DNA of 64,000 nucleotides from JALHUB01 sp963719465 (lineage in GTDB: Bacteria > Chloroflexota > Dehalococcoidia > DSTF01 > JALHUB01): positions 1,240,001-1,304,000 of the forward strand of contig OY970386.1 of NCBI GenBank assembly GCA_963719465.1. Direction: 5' to 3'. The position numbers and the translations under genes were made by a program. Positions within the stretch are counted from its first letter, which is position 1. Each line of letters begins with the position of its first letter. The notes below the pieces were generated by a model, which had not been told where the DNA came from, searched no databases, and saw only the letters and a list, made by a program, of their open reading frames with translations. Positions 1 through 9,199 of the stretch are shown piece by piece.

Positions 1-418
1 AGAGGGTGCCGCGGCCATTGCCGTCGTGCTTGGCGACGGTGGTCAGACCCTGCTTGGCGCAGTAGGAGTACTTCTGGCCGCACTGGCCGTTGAGGAAGCT
101 CCACTCTTCGCAGGTCGTGCCGTCAGGGAAGACGCAGAGGCCCTGTTCGCTGCCGTCGGTGCCGGTGGAGATGCGGTAGTCGTAGCCGAGGTCCTTGCAG
201 TAGGTGGCGGCCGGGTTGGCCATGCCGAGGCGGTCGGTAGCATTACCGCTGCCGCCGCAGGTGGCCGGCGCGTAGCTGGCGAATTGCTGGGCGGTCGCCT
301 GCAAGGGCGAGGCGGAGTCGGCCTGCTTTGCCCCCGGCGCTTGCGCGAGGACAACCCAGGATATGACGAGGACTCCAACAGCCGCGGCTATCGTGGCAAG
401 TGGCAGTTTGTACTGCAT
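1..418 (-). CDS. DUF333-type exported cysteine-rich protein (C-terminus cut by window edge)
   Basis: The frame is open from ATG at 418 to the window edge (139 codons). It starts with a short basic N-terminus and a hydrophobic stretch (about residues 5-26) like a signal peptide. The motif NPAATYCKDLGYDY is followed by further cysteines (C-x-F-P-D-G, TCEEW, GQCGQKYSYC). This N-P-A-x-x-Y-C...G pattern is the hallmark of DUF333, sometimes called putative hemolysin. The function is unknown; the cysteines suggest disulphides outside the membrane. A G-rich ribosome-binding site precedes the ATG. The C-terminus lies outside the window. Confidence 0.8.
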   Translation of the reverse strand, partial: MQYKLPLATIAAAVGVLVISWVVLAQAPGAKQADSASPLQATAQQFASYAPATCGGSGNATDRLGMANPAATYCKDLGYDYRISTGTDGSEQGLCVFPDGTTCEEWSFLNGQCGQKYSYCAKQGLTTVAKHDGNGRGTL

Positions 419-713
419 GAATCTACCCCCTGATGCACAGAACATCCTCTGCCTATTTAATCGACCCATCGGCGGGAATCTGAGCAAGGAGCGATTGCCG
501 GGGGCTGGCACAAAGGGATGCTGCTGCGGTGAAAGAGGGTATTAGAAAAGAAGCAATGAGAGCGAGGAATTTGGTCCGAAACCGCCGCCGCCAGCCCTTC
601 AATGCTGCACCCCCAGGGAAGGCCCGCCCGCCGATACGCAAGGAATTATAGACGGATCGTCTGCTATCCGCCAGTCTGGGGGGAGAGGAATGGAAGAGTG
701 TTGATTTGGGAGT

Positions 714-789
714 TGGCGTCCCTGGCAGGATTCGAACCTGCGACCCGCTGCTTAGAAGGCAGCCGCTCTTTCCTCTGAGCTACAGGGAC
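714..789 (-). tRNA. tRNA-Arg (anticodon TCT)
   Basis: A full cloverleaf can be drawn on the minus strand. The acceptor stem is GTCCCTG/CAGGGAC, the D stem GCTC/GAGC, the anticodon stem GCTGC/GCAGC around loop CTTCTAA (anticodon TCT), and the T arm GCAGG-TTCGAAT-CCTGC. The discriminator is G and the 3' CCA is encoded. It lies 8 bp downstream of the DUF6391-like gene on the same strand, so it may be co-transcribed with it. Confidence 0.95.
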
Positions 790-797
790 GCTTCAGA

Positions 798-1286
798 CTA
801 GTCTTGCGCCGTCTCTACTTTATAGTAGTTGCCGCGCGGTCTGTCACCACCACGGATGTCGACGATTCGCAGGCCCGTGACGTCCGGGCTGGTGGTAACG
901 TACTTCTGGAGCAAGCGGCCCAACGGCTGAGCGGCTAACACGGCGAGCATGGAGGCGAGGAGGACGGTTGGCAGTCTCTCCCAGCGGTTGCGATTGCCGG
1001 CACTGAGGGTCGAAGCCAGGCCGGCCATCACGCCTGCCACAGCCAGATTCGTGCCACAAAGCGGCGAGACGGCCAGCACCGATTCGCCGGCCTGCAAGCG
1101 GCTCAGCCCTTCCTCCGCCGACTCCTGCAGGTCTCGAGCGGGAACGTTGCCGTAGATGTAGAAGCCGCTGGCGGTGGCGCGGCCGACGAGACGGGTGTCG
1201 GGCCCAAGCCGTCCCATAAGGACGGATACGGTGGCGTGCTCCAGGGCGTGATTACGCCGCACAGAACCTATGATTCGATTCAACAT
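798..1286 (-). CDS. DUF6391-like conserved protein
   Basis: 162 residues, from ATG at 1286. The N-terminus carries the motif HALEHAT (residues 13-19). A glycine/alanine-rich hydrophobic middle (roughly residues 78-125) suggests one or two membrane segments. The N-terminal R-N-H-A-L-E-H-A-T block is typical of the uncharacterised DUF6391 family, which I recall from Chloroflexota and Cyanobacteria. No function is known, and the two histidines are the obvious candidates for a functional site. It stands alone, upstream of tRNA-Arg on the same strand. Confidence 0.7.
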   Translation of the reverse strand: MLNRIIGSVRRNHALEHATVSVLMGRLGPDTRLVGRATASGFYIYGNVPARDLQESAEEGLSRLQAGESVLAVSPLCGTNLAVAGVMAGLASTLSAGNRNRWERLPTVLLASMLAVLAAQPLGRLLQKYVTTSPDVTGLRIVDIRGGDRPRGNYYKVETAQD

Positions 1287-1356
1287 TTCTACTCCTCAAC
1301 CCCTTTCGAGTATATCACAGGCTTATCGGCGTTTCGGCTTGCGGCGCTTGCCCGGC

Positions 1357-2697
1357 CTATTTGCTGCGGGTCACGCCGGGGATGCCCGTCATCCCGCCCG
1401 ACGAGGCGCTGACGTTCACGACGTGCTTCTCGTCAGTCTGGGGAGACCAGATAGTCACCGTGGCCTGGCCGCCGCCTTTGGGAATCTGAGCCGGATTGAC
1501 GGACAGTGTCAGTTTGCCGTCGCGCTCGCAGGGCGCGCCGGCGGTGCAGATGACGTCGTCGCCAAGGGCCACGCCAGCGGACGGCGAAAGGATAAGCCAG
1601 CTCGCGGAGGAGGTTGCCCCCCAGACGAGGATGCCCGTGCCGTCGTTGCCGAGCTCGATGTCCTGGGAGACCATGGTCTTCTTGTCGTTGGGCGACAGGG
1701 AGATGTCAGGAGTGTAGACGTCGAGCTTGGGAGCGCCGAGAACGGAGGAGACCCCGGAGCTCGAAGGCCGTTTCGTCGAGTCCGTGTGCGTGGGGGATGG
1801 CGAAGGTATGTCCATGTTGGAATAGGGCGCGTGCCAGTTGGCGAGCTGAAGGGGGCCGCTCCACTTAGGATTGGAGAGATCCGGCAGGGTGAGGTCGGAC
1901 GGCTGCCAGAGCTGTTTGCCATCGACGACGGGCGGATGAGAGGCGCAGCCCCAGACGAGCTCCTGATAGGGGTACTTGCTGCGATCGTGACCGAAGCCGT
2001 CGCTGGCGGGGCCGCAGCTGTAGGGAGTGCGCGGCCACGGCGCGTAGATGGGGTCGAGCGGGTGATTGCTCTTATTGGCGCCCGGCCCGCTGAAGCCGTT
2101 GTAGGCCCAGACGGCGAAATACCAGTTCTCGACGATGCTGGGGTCGCCATCGGTGTCCGTGCCGGCGATAGGGGCGTTGGCGGGCGCTTCGTTCCATTTG
2201 CCGGCCAGGATTGCGGCGCCGCGGGCGATGTTGTAGGCGTAGTGGGTCGCGACCAGAAGCTGCTGCGCCGTGACCGCGCCGCTGTCTCCCAGGGGAGTCG
2301 TCATGCCGCTGGTGACTTGCATTACGCCGTGGCCGCAGTCGTCGGAGATGAGCGAAGGGCCCATGCCGCCGAAGGGCGAGGCGCGTGTCTGGTCGATCGA
2401 GCTTTCGATCCAGCCGATCGACTCGAGGAGGATTGGCGGGATGACGGGCTCGACGCTGACGCGCACCTGCCGGGGGCCCTTTCCCAGGCGCGGCAGTCCG
2501 AAGTAAGTGTCGCCGGGGGCGATGAGGTTGAACGCGGCGAGATTCATCGCGGTCATGTCGAGCGAGCGGTCCTCCGGGCCTTCGTAGGCCATGGGCGTGA
2601 CGGTGAAGACGCAGGCGCTTGCTTTCGACGGTTTTCCGCCGGCTGAGGTGGAGACGACCGCCAGGAGGATAGCCAGGAGCGTGAATCGCTTCAGCAC
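1357..2697 (-). CDS. Exported lytic transglycosylase-like protein
   Basis: 446 residues from a GTG at 2697, one base after the stop of the upstream gene, which suggests coupled translation; an in-frame ATG at 2730 is the alternative. A signal peptide (LKRFTLLAILLAVV) is followed by a lysozyme-like SLT fold: LESIGWIESS with the likely catalytic Glu, then GHGVMQVTSGM, YNIARGAAIL and WYFAVWAYNGF. These are the usual four blocks of soluble lytic transglycosylases, which cleave peptidoglycan. The last ~120 residues look like a beta-sandwich. It is probably an envelope enzyme or a peptidoglycan-binding protein. Confidence 0.7.
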   Translation of the reverse strand: MLKRFTLLAILLAVVSTSAGGKPSKASACVFTVTPMAYEGPEDRSLDMTAMNLAAFNLIAPGDTYFGLPRLGKGPRQVRVSVEPVIPPILLESIGWIESSIDQTRASPFGGMGPSLISDDCGHGVMQVTSGMTTPLGDSGAVTAQQLLVATHYAYNIARGAAILAGKWNEAPANAPIAGTDTDGDPSIVENWYFAVWAYNGFSGPGANKSNHPLDPIYAPWPRTPYSCGPASDGFGHDRSKYPYQELVWGCASHPPVVDGKQLWQPSDLTLPDLSNPKWSGPLQLANWHAPYSNMDIPSPSPTHTDSTKRPSSSGVSSVLGAPKLDVYTPDISLSPNDKKTMVSQDIELGNDGTGILVWGATSSASWLILSPSAGVALGDDVICTAGAPCERDGKLTLSVNPAQIPKGGGQATVTIWSPQTDEKHVVNVSASSGGMTGIPGVTRSK

Positions 2698-2698
2698 G

Positions 2699-3889
2699 CT
2701 ATTCGCCCCCCGTCCAACCAATAACGTCAACGTCGCTGCTCGGCGAGACGGTGTGTCGCGAGCCGTCGGCGCCGGCGATGGCGACCCAGCTGCGTCCGGG
2801 GTCTTCTACTGAGCTTCCTTCGTAGGAGCGGACGGCCAGATAGTCGGCGTCGGGCGACCAGGAGAGCGGAACGTCGAAGCCCTGCTGCGGCGCGGCGAAA
2901 AGCCGAATCGGAGGGCCACCAAACGCGACGACCTGCTCCACCGGCGAGGCCGTCGCCTCAGCATTCAGGCGACCGATGGTGACGCCACCGCTCTTGGGGC
3001 GCCAGAGCGGGTTGAACTCGTTGAAAGTGGGGTCGGAGACGGCGAAGGCGCTGAGCGCCTCTTCCGGATTGGACTGCAGGTCGAGCACTTCCGCGTTGTA
3101 AGTCGTTTGGTCGCCTTCGGTATGGGAGGCGAGATAGGAGACCTTCGTTCCATCGGGCGAGAGGTGCCAGTCGCGGACGAAGTCGTCGCTCAGGTGGGCG
3201 AAGGCGCTGTTGGCCGTTCCGTCCGAGCGGATTACCCCGATATCGCTTCCCGAGGGCGACAGACGCAGGAAGTAGAAGTCGCCGGCCGGTGTGAAGCCGA
3301 CGGGAAGGAGGCCGTCGGCGGAATCGTAGAGCGTGGATTCGGTCCCGTCCAGCGTCACGGCGACGAGCTGGAAGCGGGCGGTGGCGGGATCGGAGCGGCG
3401 GAAGACGACGCTCGTGCCGTCCGATGACCAGACGGGCGTGACAGGGAGGTCGGCGCCAGTGGCGAGGCGGGTGCGGTCATGGCCGTCGGCTGCCATCACC
3501 CAGACTTCGGAGGGCGAATCGATGGCCGGGGCCGCGTTCGGCGGCAGGACGACGTAGGCGATCCGTTTGGCGTCGGGGGAGAGCGAGGCGGATATGCCGT
3601 ACTCCGATGCGTGGGCGATGGTGACGACGCGCGTGCGCTGAGTCGGGTCGTCAGCGCGGGCGGAGTAGATGGTGTCGCTGGCTGAGCCGAATTCGGAGTA
3701 GATGAGAAGGGGCGGGCCGCCGGCCTTTACGGAGCTGCCGTTGTCCTGGAGAAAGGTCGCCCAGAGAGCGCCGACGAAGGTGATGGCGACAGCGGCGGCG
3801 AAGGCAACCCTGCCGGCTTGTTTGATGGCGCGTACAGCGCTTGCGGCCAAGACCATCCCTCGCTTGGCATCGCAGCGGACCGGCCGCAC
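2699..3889 (-). CDS. Membrane-anchored TolB-like beta-propeller protein
   Basis: 396 residues with a GTG start at 3889; ATG at 3856 is an alternative. One hydrophobic segment near residues 28-48 acts as anchor or signal. The rest carries PD40/WD40-like blade motifs: SLSPDAKRIAYV, PVWSSDGTSVVFR, HLSPDGTKVSYLA and SWSPDADYLAVRS. TolB-type propellers usually bind proteins or ligands in the envelope; no catalytic residues are evident. It lies directly upstream of the transglycosylase-like gene with a 1-bp gap, so the two are probably made together and may act on the same envelope process. Confidence 0.65.
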   Translation of the reverse strand: MRPVRCDAKRGMVLAASAVRAIKQAGRVAFAAAVAITFVGALWATFLQDNGSSVKAGGPPLLIYSEFGSASDTIYSARADDPTQRTRVVTIAHASEYGISASLSPDAKRIAYVVLPPNAAPAIDSPSEVWVMAADGHDRTRLATGADLPVTPVWSSDGTSVVFRRSDPATARFQLVAVTLDGTESTLYDSADGLLPVGFTPAGDFYFLRLSPSGSDIGVIRSDGTANSAFAHLSDDFVRDWHLSPDGTKVSYLASHTEGDQTTYNAEVLDLQSNPEEALSAFAVSDPTFNEFNPLWRPKSGGVTIGRLNAEATASPVEQVVAFGGPPIRLFAAPQQGFDVPLSWSPDADYLAVRSYEGSSVEDPGRSWVAIAGADGSRHTVSPSSDVDVIGWTGGE

Positions 3890-3930
3890 GACTCAGCCTA
3901 TCGGACCGATCCCCTGCCTTCTGACTCCGC

Positions 3931-4587
3931 CTACGCCCTTGGCTCCGATGGCTCTGGGTTCTGCCGAAATCTCTTTACGTGCCGGTAGACGTACCAGACA
4001 ATCAGCACCACCAGCACGACGGCTATTATCGGGTCTGCCGGTCGCATCGCGCTTCGGATCCTCTCCCAGTGGGTGCCCAGGACGTAGCCCGCCCAGGCAA
4101 GCCCCAGCGACCAGGGAAGGGAGCCGATGAACGTATATGCGCTGAACCGCCAGACGTTCATGCGCGCTATGCCCGCCGGCAGGCTGATGAACGTCCGCAG
4201 GACAGGCAGGACACGCGAGAAGACTATAGCCCAGGTTCCGTACTTTGTAAACCACCGCTCCGCCACGTCGAGGTCATGCGGGGACATGAGGACGAAGCGG
4301 CCGAAGCGGTTGACGAGGGGCCGTCCGCCGCGATAGCCGACGGCGTAGGCGGCGAGCGAGCCGGCCAGGTTGCCGACGGCGCCGACGAAGGCTGCGACGA
4401 AGAGCCAGGGCACGCCGAGGCCATGGTCCTTCACCAGCATCCAGCCGGCGAGAGGCATGATGATCTCGCTGGGAAGGGGGATGCAGGCGCTTTCGAGGGC
4501 CATAAGGAGGGCGACGCCGGGCCAGGAGATGGCGTCGTAGGTGCCACGAATGAAGTCGAGCAGCGCGTTCTCTAATCCGCCGGTCAG
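3931..4587 (-). CDS. DedA family (VTT/SNARE-associated) membrane protein
   Basis: The protein has the DedA signature: E-S-x-C-I-P-L-P-S-E, then several membrane helices, the block FSRVLPVLRTFISLPAGIA, and a final helix. DedA proteins are linked to lipid-carrier flipping and membrane homeostasis. The first in-frame ATG (4503) falls inside the first conserved helix, so the true start must be upstream. I use CTG at 4587, preceded by AGGAG eight bases away. An alternative is that the ATG of a three-codon ORF (ATG AGG AAC TGA) just ahead is the real start and one base is missing from the sequence. Confidence 0.8.
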   Translation of the reverse strand: MTGGLENALLDFIRGTYDAISWPGVALLMALESACIPLPSEIIMPLAGWMLVKDHGLGVPWLFVAAFVGAVGNLAGSLAAYAVGYRGGRPLVNRFGRFVLMSPHDLDVAERWFTKYGTWAIVFSRVLPVLRTFISLPAGIARMNVWRFSAYTFIGSLPWSLGLAWAGYVLGTHWERIRSAMRPADPIIAVVLVVLIVWYVYRHVKRFRQNPEPSEPRA

Positions 4588-4646
4588 TTCCTCATCTCCT
4601 ACGTAACTACTCGCTGGCCGAGTCTAGCAAGGCATGAATCGGGCTG

Positions 4647-4913
4647 TCAAGGCGAAGGCAGGCCGCCGCCGGACATGTCGGAGCGCCTGATCGTGCGGGT
4701 GCGTGTCCATTTGTGGCAGCGCGGGCAGCGGACGAAACGCCATCTGCCTTCAGAATCGAAGCCGTGCGGGCTGATGAAATCGAGAAGCGGCGGGAGGGTG
4801 AACTCGTAGTCGCAGTTGCGGCAGCGATAGGCGAAGGTGCGCGCGTGCCAGATAGCGAATATCGCGGCGGCCACGACGACTACCGCAATGATTATCCCGA
4901 CGGTTGTTGGCAT
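4647..4913 (-). CDS. Small membrane protein with C-terminal zinc ribbon
   Basis: 88 residues from ATG at 4913. One N-terminal transmembrane helix (VGIIIAVVVVAAAIFAIW) is followed by a cytoplasmic-looking zinc-ribbon module with two Cys pairs (CRNCDYEF and CPRCHKWTRTRTI). The in-frame upstream extension to 5048 overlaps the promoter region of the divergent gene and shows no family character, so the shorter start is preferred. I do not recognise a family. The ribbon plus a basic tail would fit nucleic-acid or protein binding at the membrane. Confidence 0.6.
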   Translation of the reverse strand: MPTTVGIIIAVVVVAAAIFAIWHARTFAYRCRNCDYEFTLPPLLDFISPHGFDSEGRWRFVRCPRCHKWTRTRTIRRSDMSGGGLPSP

Positions 4914-4997
4914 CCTGCTTCCAGTTTGCGACGCGCCGAAAGAGGGGTCAATCGCCGGCCGAGGAACGCGTGGATAGGCTGGCGCATTCGCATCGGC

Positions 4998-5003
4998 TAT
5001 AAT
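4998..5003 (+). promoter_or_regulatory. Candidate -10 box for the S2P protease gene
   Basis: A perfect TATAAT lies 30 bp before the TTG start. No good -35 hexamer is visible at the expected spacing, so this is a partial call. A GAGGAA ribosome-binding site lies between it and the start codon. Confidence 0.35.
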
Positions 5004-5032
5004 GTTGCTGGGTAATTGACGAGGAACTTGAA

Positions 5033-5761
5033 TTGATATTTCTGGCATATTCAGACCTGCTGAAGGTCAGCGTGACGCTTTTCGCTGCCTTCTTAGGGTC
5101 GGTGATAGGCGCGCTTCTCATCGGGATCACGTTCCATGAGTTCTGCCACTGCCTGACGGCCTACGCGCTGGGCGACCCGACGGCGCGAAACATGGGGCGG
5201 CTGACGCTGAACCCGAAAGCCCACCTCGACCCGGCAGGTGCGTTGTTCATTCTCTTGATCGGCTTTGGCTGGGGCAAGCCGGCGCCGGTCAACCCGTACC
5301 GCCTGCGCATAGGGCCGAAGGCGGGAATGACGGTCGTGGCGGCGGCCGGTCCGCTCTCCAACCTGGTGATCGCCGGGCTGGCCGGCTTCCCGATACACGC
5401 CGGGATACTGCCCTGGCACACGCCGTTCATCGTCTATAACAGCGCCCTTCACTGGACGCGGCAGGACTACCTGGGACTGTTCCTGAGCTCGACGGTCATC
5501 TTCAACATCATCCTGGCGCTGTTCAACCTGATACCGCTGGCGCCGCTAGACGGCTTTCGCATTGCCGTCGGCATTCTGCCGCGGGAGCTGTCGGAGGCGG
5601 TGGCGAGCCTGGAGCAGTACGGCATGGTGATACTGCTTCTGGTCGTCTTCATGCTGCCGTGGATGACCGGCGGCCACTACGGCATCTTCCAGACCCTGTC
5701 TCCCGTCATCGACCGACTGGTGAGCGTTTTCACTGGAATGCACGGGGGAGTCTTTGGCTAG
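5033..5761 (+). CDS. Site-2 protease family (M50) membrane metalloprotease
   Basis: 242 residues from a TTG start with GAGGAA upstream. The zinc site HEFCH lies at residues 35-39 within the first membrane segment, and the third ligand is in LDGFR near residue 180; both are diagnostic of M50 rhomboid-independent intramembrane proteases. About six hydrophobic segments are present, and the NPxxLDP-like loop follows the HExxH helix. The protein is short and lacks PDZ or CBS domains, as in the compact S2P subgroup. Substrates are unknown. It overlaps the next gene by eight bases and probably starts the run that continues through aroA and gmk. Confidence 0.88.
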   Translation: MIFLAYSDLLKVSVTLFAAFLGSVIGALLIGITFHEFCHCLTAYALGDPTARNMGRLTLNPKAHLDPAGALFILLIGFGWGKPAPVNPYRLRIGPKAGMTVVAAAGPLSNLVIAGLAGFPIHAGILPWHTPFIVYNSALHWTRQDYLGLFLSSTVIFNIILALFNLIPLAPLDGFRIAVGILPRELSEAVASLEQYGMVILLLVVFMLPWMTGGHYGIFQTLSPVIDRLVSVFTGMHGGVFG

Positions 5762-6254
5762 GAGCCTGTACCGTTCGCGCCAGTTTTTTCGTTCGATAGG
5801 CGCGTCGGTTTCCGACGGGGAAAGACGCGAGGTTGCGGGCAGGCTGAGCGAGGGGGAGGAGCGGCTCTTCTTCGCGATGACGGCGCGCGACCAGCGCCAC
5901 TCCTTGGACGTGCTTCACCTGCTGATACGACAGGGCCAATCGGACCCCGAGTTGCTGGCGGCGGCGCTCCTGCACGACGCCGGCAAAGGGCAGGTGCGCA
6001 TCTGGCATCGCGTGCTCTATGTGCTGCTGCGGGCAACGTCCAGGCGGCTGTTCGAGCGGCTGGCTTCGAGTGAGGCGTCGTCCTGGCGGGGAGCGCTGGC
6101 AGCGATTGCCGATCATGCGCGGCGCGGCGCGGCGCTGGCGAAGGCCGCCGGCGCGTCGGAAGGGACGGTGCGGCTGATCCGGCAGCACGAGGACGCCGGA
6201 GACGGCCCTGATCCGCGCGTGGCGATCCTGCGGGCGGCGGACGAGTCTTGTTGA
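5754..6254 (+). CDS. HD-domain protein (predicted phosphohydrolase)
   Basis: 166 residues from a TTG start that overlaps the end of the S2P gene, with GGGGAG upstream. HD-superfamily metal ligands are visible: RHSLDV (His), LLHDAGKG (His-Asp) and DHARRG/RQHEDAG (further His). The fold is known for hydrolysis of nucleotides or other phosphoesters, but the substrate cannot be told. The protein ends just before the tyrA start. Its position at the head of an aromatic-amino-acid run may be convenience rather than pathway logic. Confidence 0.7.
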   Translation: MARSLYRSRQFFRSIGASVSDGERREVAGRLSEGEERLFFAMTARDQRHSLDVLHLLIRQGQSDPELLAAALLHDAGKGQVRIWHRVLYVLLRATSRRLFERLASSEASSWRGALAAIADHARRGAALAKAAGASEGTVRLIRQHEDAGDGPDPRVAILRAADESC

Positions 6255-6279
6255 ACGCCTGACAAGCAAGGAGGCGGGC

Positions 6280-7278
6280 CTGGCGAAGATAGCGATCATC
6301 GGTCTGGGACTGATCGGCGGCTCGCTGGGGCTGGCGCTCAAGCGCTCGCGGCTGCGGGACGCGGAGATCGTCGGCTTTTCGCGCAGCGTCGAGACGCGGG
6401 AGAAGGCGCGGAAGGCGGGCGCAATCGACCGGGCGGCGTCGGACGCGCGGGACGCGGCGAAGGACGCGGCGATCGTCGTGATCGCAACGCCGATACTTAC
6501 GATCCCCAAGACAATGGAGGACATCGCGTCGGTCCTGGCGGAAGGCTGCGTCGTGACCGACGTCGCCAGCACGAAGGCGCAGGTGATGAAGTGGGCGGAG
6601 GAGCTGCTGCCGGCGCACGTCAGCTTCGTCGGCGGCCACCCGATGGCGGGTAAAGAGCTCCTGGGCGTCGACGCGGCGGAGGCGACGCTGTTCGAGGGGA
6701 AGCCGTACTGCATCGTTCCGGCGCCGAAAGCGGAGGAGCAGGCGGTGAACGCCGTCGTCGGAATCGCCGAGCTTGTCGGGGCGACGCCGCTGTTCATCGA
6801 TGCGGAGGAGCACGACAGCTACGTGGCGGCGATCAGCCACCTGCCGCTCGTGGTCTCGACGGCGCTGTTCTCGCTGGTGCGGGAGAGCGCGGCCTGGCCG
6901 GAAGCGTCGCGGCTGGCGTCGAGCGGGTTTCGCGACGTGACGCGGCTTGCATCGGGCAGCCCGGAGATGAGCGAGGACATCTGCCGGACGAATCGCGAGA
7001 ACGTGGTCCACTGGCTGGACCGGATGATCGCCGAGATGCGCAAGTACCGCGAGCTCGTCGGCAGCGACGATGCTGAGGCGCTACTGCAGGCGTTCGCGAA
7101 GGCGAAGCAAGAGCGCGACGAGTTCGTCGGCGGCGGAAAGCCGACCCGACGGGCCGAGCGTCCGGCCGAAGCGGGCATCAGCTTCGGCGACCTGCTGATG
7201 GGACGCTGGATGACGCAGCGGACACGGGAGATTATGACGGCGCTCGAGAAGGAGCCGCGCGAGAAACCCGGGGGATAG
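6280..7278 (+). CDS. tyrA: Prephenate dehydrogenase
   Basis: Oxidises prephenate to 4-hydroxyphenylpyruvate for tyrosine synthesis, using NAD(P). The Rossmann motif GLGLIGGSLG lies at the very N-terminus and HPMAGKE around residue 123, both typical of TyrA. The first ATG/GTG/TTG in frame (GTG 6478) would delete the whole nucleotide-binding site, so the start must be earlier. CTG at 6280 sits five bases after a perfect AAGGAGG (6268-6274) and gives 332 residues. There is no obvious ACT domain, so feedback control by tyrosine may differ from longer homologues. It is followed seven bases later by the aroA start region. Confidence 0.9.
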   Translation: MAKIAIIGLGLIGGSLGLALKRSRLRDAEIVGFSRSVETREKARKAGAIDRAASDARDAAKDAAIVVIATPILTIPKTMEDIASVLAEGCVVTDVASTKAQVMKWAEELLPAHVSFVGGHPMAGKELLGVDAAEATLFEGKPYCIVPAPKAEEQAVNAVVGIAELVGATPLFIDAEEHDSYVAAISHLPLVVSTALFSLVRESAAWPEASRLASSGFRDVTRLASGSPEMSEDICRTNRENVVHWLDRMIAEMRKYRELVGSDDAEALLQAFAKAKQERDEFVGGGKPTRRAERPAEAGISFGDLLMGRWMTQRTREIMTALEKEPREKPGG

Positions 7279-7285
7279 AGGAGCG

Positions 7286-8591
7286 ATGCTGAGAAGGATA
7301 CTCGTCACCGCGCAAGTTTGGCGGAACGCTGACACCGCCGCCCGACAAGTCGATTTCGCATCGGGCCGCCATTTTGAACGCTATCGCCGCCGGGCCGGCC
7401 CGAGTGCAGGGCTTCCTGCCTGCCGCCGATTGTCTGGCCACGCTGGCCTGCCTGCGATGCCTCGGCGTCGGCTGGGCGCTGGAGGAGAAACGGGACGGCG
7501 GCAGCGACCTTGCGATCGAGGGCCGGGGGCTGGACGGGCTGCGCGAGAGCGGGGACGTGCTCGACGCGGCCAACTCCGGCACGACGCTGCGATTGCTGGC
7601 GGGTCTTCTCGCCGGGCGGCCGTTTCTCTCGATCCTGACGGGCGATGAATCTTTGCGGTCGCGGCCGATGGCGCGCGTCGTCGAGCCGCTGCGGCAGATG
7701 GGCGCGCAGGTCTGGGGGCGCGAAGGCGATTCGCGGGCGCCGCTGGTGATTCGCGGCGGGAGGCTAAGCGGAATTCGCTATCATTCGCCGGTCGCGAGCG
7801 CGCAGGTGAAGTCGGCCGTGCTGCTGGCGGGTCTGCAGGCGGAAGAAGAGACGCTCTTCGCGGAGCCGGCGCAGTCGCGCGACCACATGGAACGGCTGCT
7901 GCGGGCGATGGGCGCCGACCTCAAGGAGGAGGGTGGAATGCTGCGACTACGGCCCCTGCAGTGCGACCTAACGCCGCTCGACCTGGCGATCCCGGGCGAT
8001 TTCAGCGCCGCGGCCTTCTGGCTCGTCGCGGCCGCGCTGCATCCGAACGCGGAGGTGACCCTGCGCGCCACGGGCGTGAACCCGACGCGGACCGGTCTGC
8101 TGGACGTGCTGAGGGAGATGGGGGCGGAGATAGCGGCGGAGAACGAGCGAATGGAGGGCGGAGAGCCGGTGGCCGAGCTGCGGGCGCGGTCGGGCAGGCT
8201 GCGGGGTGCGAAGGTGGGCGGCGAGACGGTGGTCCGGCTAATCGACGAGGTGCCGCTGCTGGCGGTCGCGGCGTCGCTGGCGGAAGGACGGACGGAGCTG
8301 CGCGATCTGGGCGAGCTGCGTGTCAAGGAATCGGACCGCGTGGGCCTAACGGTGCTGGAGCTGCGGCGGCTGGGCGCGAGCATCGAGGAGGAGGGCGACG
8401 GGCTGATCATCGAAGGGAAGGAGCGCCTCAGCTGCGCGACGGTCGACAGCCACGGCGACCACCGGCTGGCGATGGCGCTTGCGGTGGCGGGCCTGGTCGC
8501 CGAAGGGGAGACGGTCATCGAGAACGCGGAGGCGACCGAGGTGTCGTATCCGGGGTTTTGGCGCGACTTGGAGGCGTTGTCACAGCCATGA
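7286..8591 (+). CDS. aroA: 3-phosphoshikimate 1-carboxyvinyltransferase (EPSP synthase), apparent frame break near the start
   Basis: Makes EPSP from shikimate-3-phosphate and PEP. Family motifs are all present: DKSISHR, NSGTTLR, RVKESDR and SHGDHRLAM. ATG at 7286 has an ideal GAGGAG upstream but lies in a different frame from the body. The body frame has a stop at 7290-7292, no start codon until TTG 7374, and that start would lose the essential Lys of DKS. The span 7286-8591 is one base longer than a multiple of three. The likeliest reading is one extra base near 7311-7319, for example in TTT at 7317-7319. The stop overlaps the gmk start (ATGA). Confidence 0.85.
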
Positions 8592-9199
8592 GCGAAAGCA
8601 AGCCTATCTTCCTTGTGATCTCCGGGCCGTCGGGCGTCGGCAAGGACGCGGTAATGACCGGGCTGCGAGAGGCGCTGCCGGGAGCTCAGTTCATCACCAC
8701 GGTCACGACCCGCCCGCCGCGGCCGGGCGAGCGCGACGGCGTCGACTACCGATTCCTCAGCGACGAGGAATACGACCGGCTGATCGCGGAGGACGGTTTT
8801 CTGGAGAGGGCGTCGGTCTACGGCCACCGCTACGGTGTGCCGAAGGGCCCGGTGCACGAGGCGCTTCGGCGAGGGCAGGACGCCGTCGTTCGGGTGGACG
8901 TCCAGGGGGCCGCGACGATTAAGCGTCTCATGCCGGAGGCGGTGCTTGTCTTCCTGGCGCCGGAATCTGACGGCGAGCTGGAACGTCGGCTGCGCGAACG
9001 GGCGACGGACAACGGCGCCGACCTGCGTTTGCGGCGCGAGACGGCCGCGCGGGAGATGGCGCAGGAGGGCGCGTTCGACTACGTCGTCGTGAACGCGGAA
9101 GGTCGCTTAGAGGAAGCCGTTGCACGCATCATCGGGATCATAGAGGCGGAAAAGCAACGTGTTGGCCGCCCGCAGGCTCCTCGCGCGCAGTCCTTTTGA
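8588..9199 (+). CDS. gmk: Guanylate kinase
   Basis: 203 residues from ATG at 8588, overlapping the aroA stop. Phosphorylates GMP to GDP. The P-loop SGPSGVGKD, the GMP-binding block TTRPPRPGERDGVDYRFL and GHRYGVPKGPV are those of Gmk. Asp follows the P-loop Lys where Ser or Thr is commoner, a variant I recall in related phyla. The coupling to aroA suggests it is expressed from the same transcript. A short tail after residue 190 is unconserved. Confidence 0.93.
   Translation: MSESKPIFLVISGPSGVGKDAVMTGLREALPGAQFITTVTTRPPRPGERDGVDYRFLSDEEYDRLIAEDGFLERASVYGHRYGVPKGPVHEALRRGQDAVVRVDVQGAATIKRLMPEAVLVFLAPESDGELERRLRERATDNGADLRLRRETAAREMAQEGAFDYVVVNAEGRLEEAVARIIGIIEAEKQRVGRPQAPRAQSF

Noticed and set aside
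453..641. 62-residue minus-strand ORF with a hydrophobic stretch
   Set aside because: No ribosome-binding site or family features; probably chance in the gap before the DUF333 gene.
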